The translations under genes and the position numbers were made by a program. 6,620 nt of DNA, from NCBI GenBank assembly GCA_900551535.1, contig URWJ01000080.1, positions 1 to 6,620 of the forward strand, in the 5' to 3' direction. This DNA is from an uncultured Granulicatella sp. (GTDB lineage: Bacteria > Bacillota > Bacilli > Lactobacillales > Aerococcaceae). Below, one piece after another: positions 5,387 to 6,620 of the stretch. Numbering within the stretch: position 1 is the stretch's first letter; each line of letters starts with the position of its first letter. Below the pieces are notes generated by a model. That model was not told the origin of the DNA. It was given only the letters and a program-made list of their open reading frames with translations, and did no database searches.

Positions 5387-6620
5387 CTAATTAAATTGTG
5401 CTTTGTATAAAGCTGCATACGCACCATTTTTTGCGAGCAATTCTTCATGCGTACCGTCTTCTGTCAGTCCATCTTCTGTAACGACAATAATACGGTCTGC
5501 ATTTTTAATCGTAGCAAGACGGTGAGCAATAATAAAGGTCGTTCTACCTTCTGCCAACTCGTCAAACGATTGTTGAATAAACTTCTCGGTTTGCGTATCG
5601 AGCGCGCTCGTTGCTTCGTCCAAGATTAAAATAGAAGGATTCTTCAAGAAAATACGAGCAATTGAGAGGCGTTGTTTTTGTCCGCCTGATAATTTCACAC
5701 CGCGTTCTCCGATATGCGTATCCACTCCATCTTCTAAATCTTCAATGACTTCTTTCAGTTTCGCTTGCTCGATGGCACGATCTACTTCCTCATCTGTCGC
5801 ATCGAGTCTACCGTACAATACATTCTCGCGAATCGTTCCATTAAAGAGGAACACATCTTGTTGCACGATACCGATTTGACGGCGAAGCGATTGTAAGGTG
5901 AACTGGTTGATGTTTGTTCCATCGACCAAGATTTCTCCTTCTTTTAAATCATAGAAACGAGGAAGTAAGTTTACAAGCGTTGTCTTCCCAACTCCACTTG
6001 GCCCAACGAAGGCAACAGTTTGCCCTGGTTCGACCGTTAAATTGATATGTTCTAACACTTTCTTATCTTCTTCGTATCCAAATCCCACGTTTTTATATTC
6101 CACTCGTCCTTCAAACGGTGGAGCAGGAATGGCATCGGGTGCGTCTTCAATATCGATTTCGGCACTCATTAATTCTTTGAAACGACGAAATCCCGCAAAC
6201 CCTTTTGGATAGAGTTCAATCATCGAGTTCATCTTGTTAATTGGTCCCACAAACACATTGGACAGTAAGATGTAGCCAACTAATTCTCCAGCCGTTAGAT
6301 CACCAATCACCGTGAAGTACGCCCCCACGATTAGGCTGAAGAGATTAATACTGCGCATTAATAAGTAGTTGAAACTGCTGCTTGTCCCCATCGTGCGATA
6401 GAACGCAATTTTATTCGAGCGATACTCTTGAATGAGGTCTTCGAAGAGTTGTTGCTCATGACTTTCGTTCGCAAAGGCCTTCACCACACGCATTCCGCTC
6501 AGTACATTTTCTAGTCCTGCCGTATAGTTGGCTAACCCCTTGTAGATATTTCGATTGATACGAGACATGCGACGATTAAATACCGCCAGTGCCACCGCAA
6601 TAATCGGAACGAAGAAAATC
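5387..6620 (-). CDS. ABC exporter, fused membrane and ATPase domains (5' end missing)
   Basis: The frame is open to the window edge at 6620 and ends with TAG at 5389-5387. It shows 410 C-terminal residues of a half-transporter that is usually about 570-590 long, so roughly 165-180 residues are missing. The Val codon at 6595 is internal, not a start. Visible residues 1-14 are a membrane segment. A cytoplasmic coiled section follows, with the family motif GMRVVKAFANE (about 42-52). Membrane segments then lie around 86-125. The ATPase domain has A-loop Tyr 182, Walker A GPSGVGKTT (206-214), Q-loop VQQD (about 253), signature LSGGQ (310-314), Walker B with Asp 334 and Glu 335, D-loop SALD and switch His 366. 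All catalytic residues are intact. It fits the MsbA/BmrA-like multidrug or lipid exporters, acting as a homodimer or with a partner half-transporter encoded upstream. The substrate cannot be told. Confidence 0.94.
   Translation of the reverse strand, partial: IFFVPIIAVALAVFNRRMSRINRNIYKGLANYTAGLENVLSGMRVVKAFANESHEQQLFEDLIQEYRSNKIAFYRTMGTSSSFNYLLMRSINLFSLIVGAYFTVIGDLTAGELVGYILLSNVFVGPINKMNSMIELYPKGFAGFRRFKELMSAEIDIEDAPDAIPAPPFEGRVEYKNVGFGYEEDKKVLEHINLTVEPGQTVAFVGPSGVGKTTLVNLLPRFYDLKEGEILVDGTNINQFTLQSLRRQIGIVQQDVFLFNGTIRENVLYGRLDATDEEVDRAIEQAKLKEVIEDLEDGVDTHIGERGVKLSGGQKQRLSIARIFLKNPSILILDEATSALDTQTEKFIQQSFDELAEGRTTFIIAHRLATIKNADRIIVVTEDGLTEDGTHEELLAKNGAYAALYKAQFN

Noticed and set aside
6593..6595. 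GTG at 6595 as start of the ABC exporter
   Set aside because: The frame stays open to the window edge and the residues before it (IFFVPIIA) continue a membrane helix. The family also needs about 170 more N-terminal residues.

Overview
The window looks like a piece of a low-GC Gram-positive (Firmicutes) chromosome, most likely an oral or mucosal member of the Lactobacillales such as Granulicatella, Gemella, Abiotrophia or a streptococcal relative. The reasons are the AT-rich base composition, strong AAGGAG-type ribosome binding sites, sigma-A style promoters, a surface protein with a YSIRK-type signal peptide and pilin/AgI-II-type isopeptide domains, and a Bacillus YfmM-like ABC-F protein. The genus is an inference; no rRNA or other marker gene is present.

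Every supported gene lies on the minus strand, so transcription runs from high to low coordinates. In that order: (1) the C-terminal 410 residues of an ABC exporter (membrane domain plus ATPase), whose start lies beyond position 6620; (2) about 20 bases downstream, a 92-residue membrane protein with a DUF1648/SdpI-like motif, probably in the same operon, closed by an intrinsic terminator at 5020-5044; (3) a stand-alone ABC-F ATPase gene of 514 codons with its own near-consensus promoter (4972-4999) and its own terminator (3312-3349); (4) a 422-base non-coding stretch; (5) the first 991 codons of a very large cell-surface adhesin, which runs off the window at position 1.

The adhesin is the most notable feature. 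It occupies almost half of the window (1-2975), and because its stop codon is outside, it is easy to miss when only complete reading frames are considered. It is a mosaic. It has a YSIRK signal peptide, an Ala/Thr/Pro/Glu stalk coded by 30-bp tandem repeats, a roughly 440-residue N-terminal region I do not recognise, two tandem FctA/Spy0128-type isopeptide domains with apparent Lys-Glu-Asn triads, and then a domain like the C-terminal domains of streptococcal antigen I/II (SspB). The wall anchor is expected beyond the window edge. Its upstream region holds a probable promoter, a dyad centred on the -10 box, an inverted repeat around the promoter, and a leader of about 135 nt with a hairpin near the ribosome binding site. 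This arrangement could allow regulation.

The exporter/DUF1648 pair may belong together functionally. The ABC-F gene (cytosolic, ribosome-associated family) and the adhesin look like independent transcription units that simply share orientation. I saw no tRNA, rRNA, CRISPR array, insertion sequence or attachment site.
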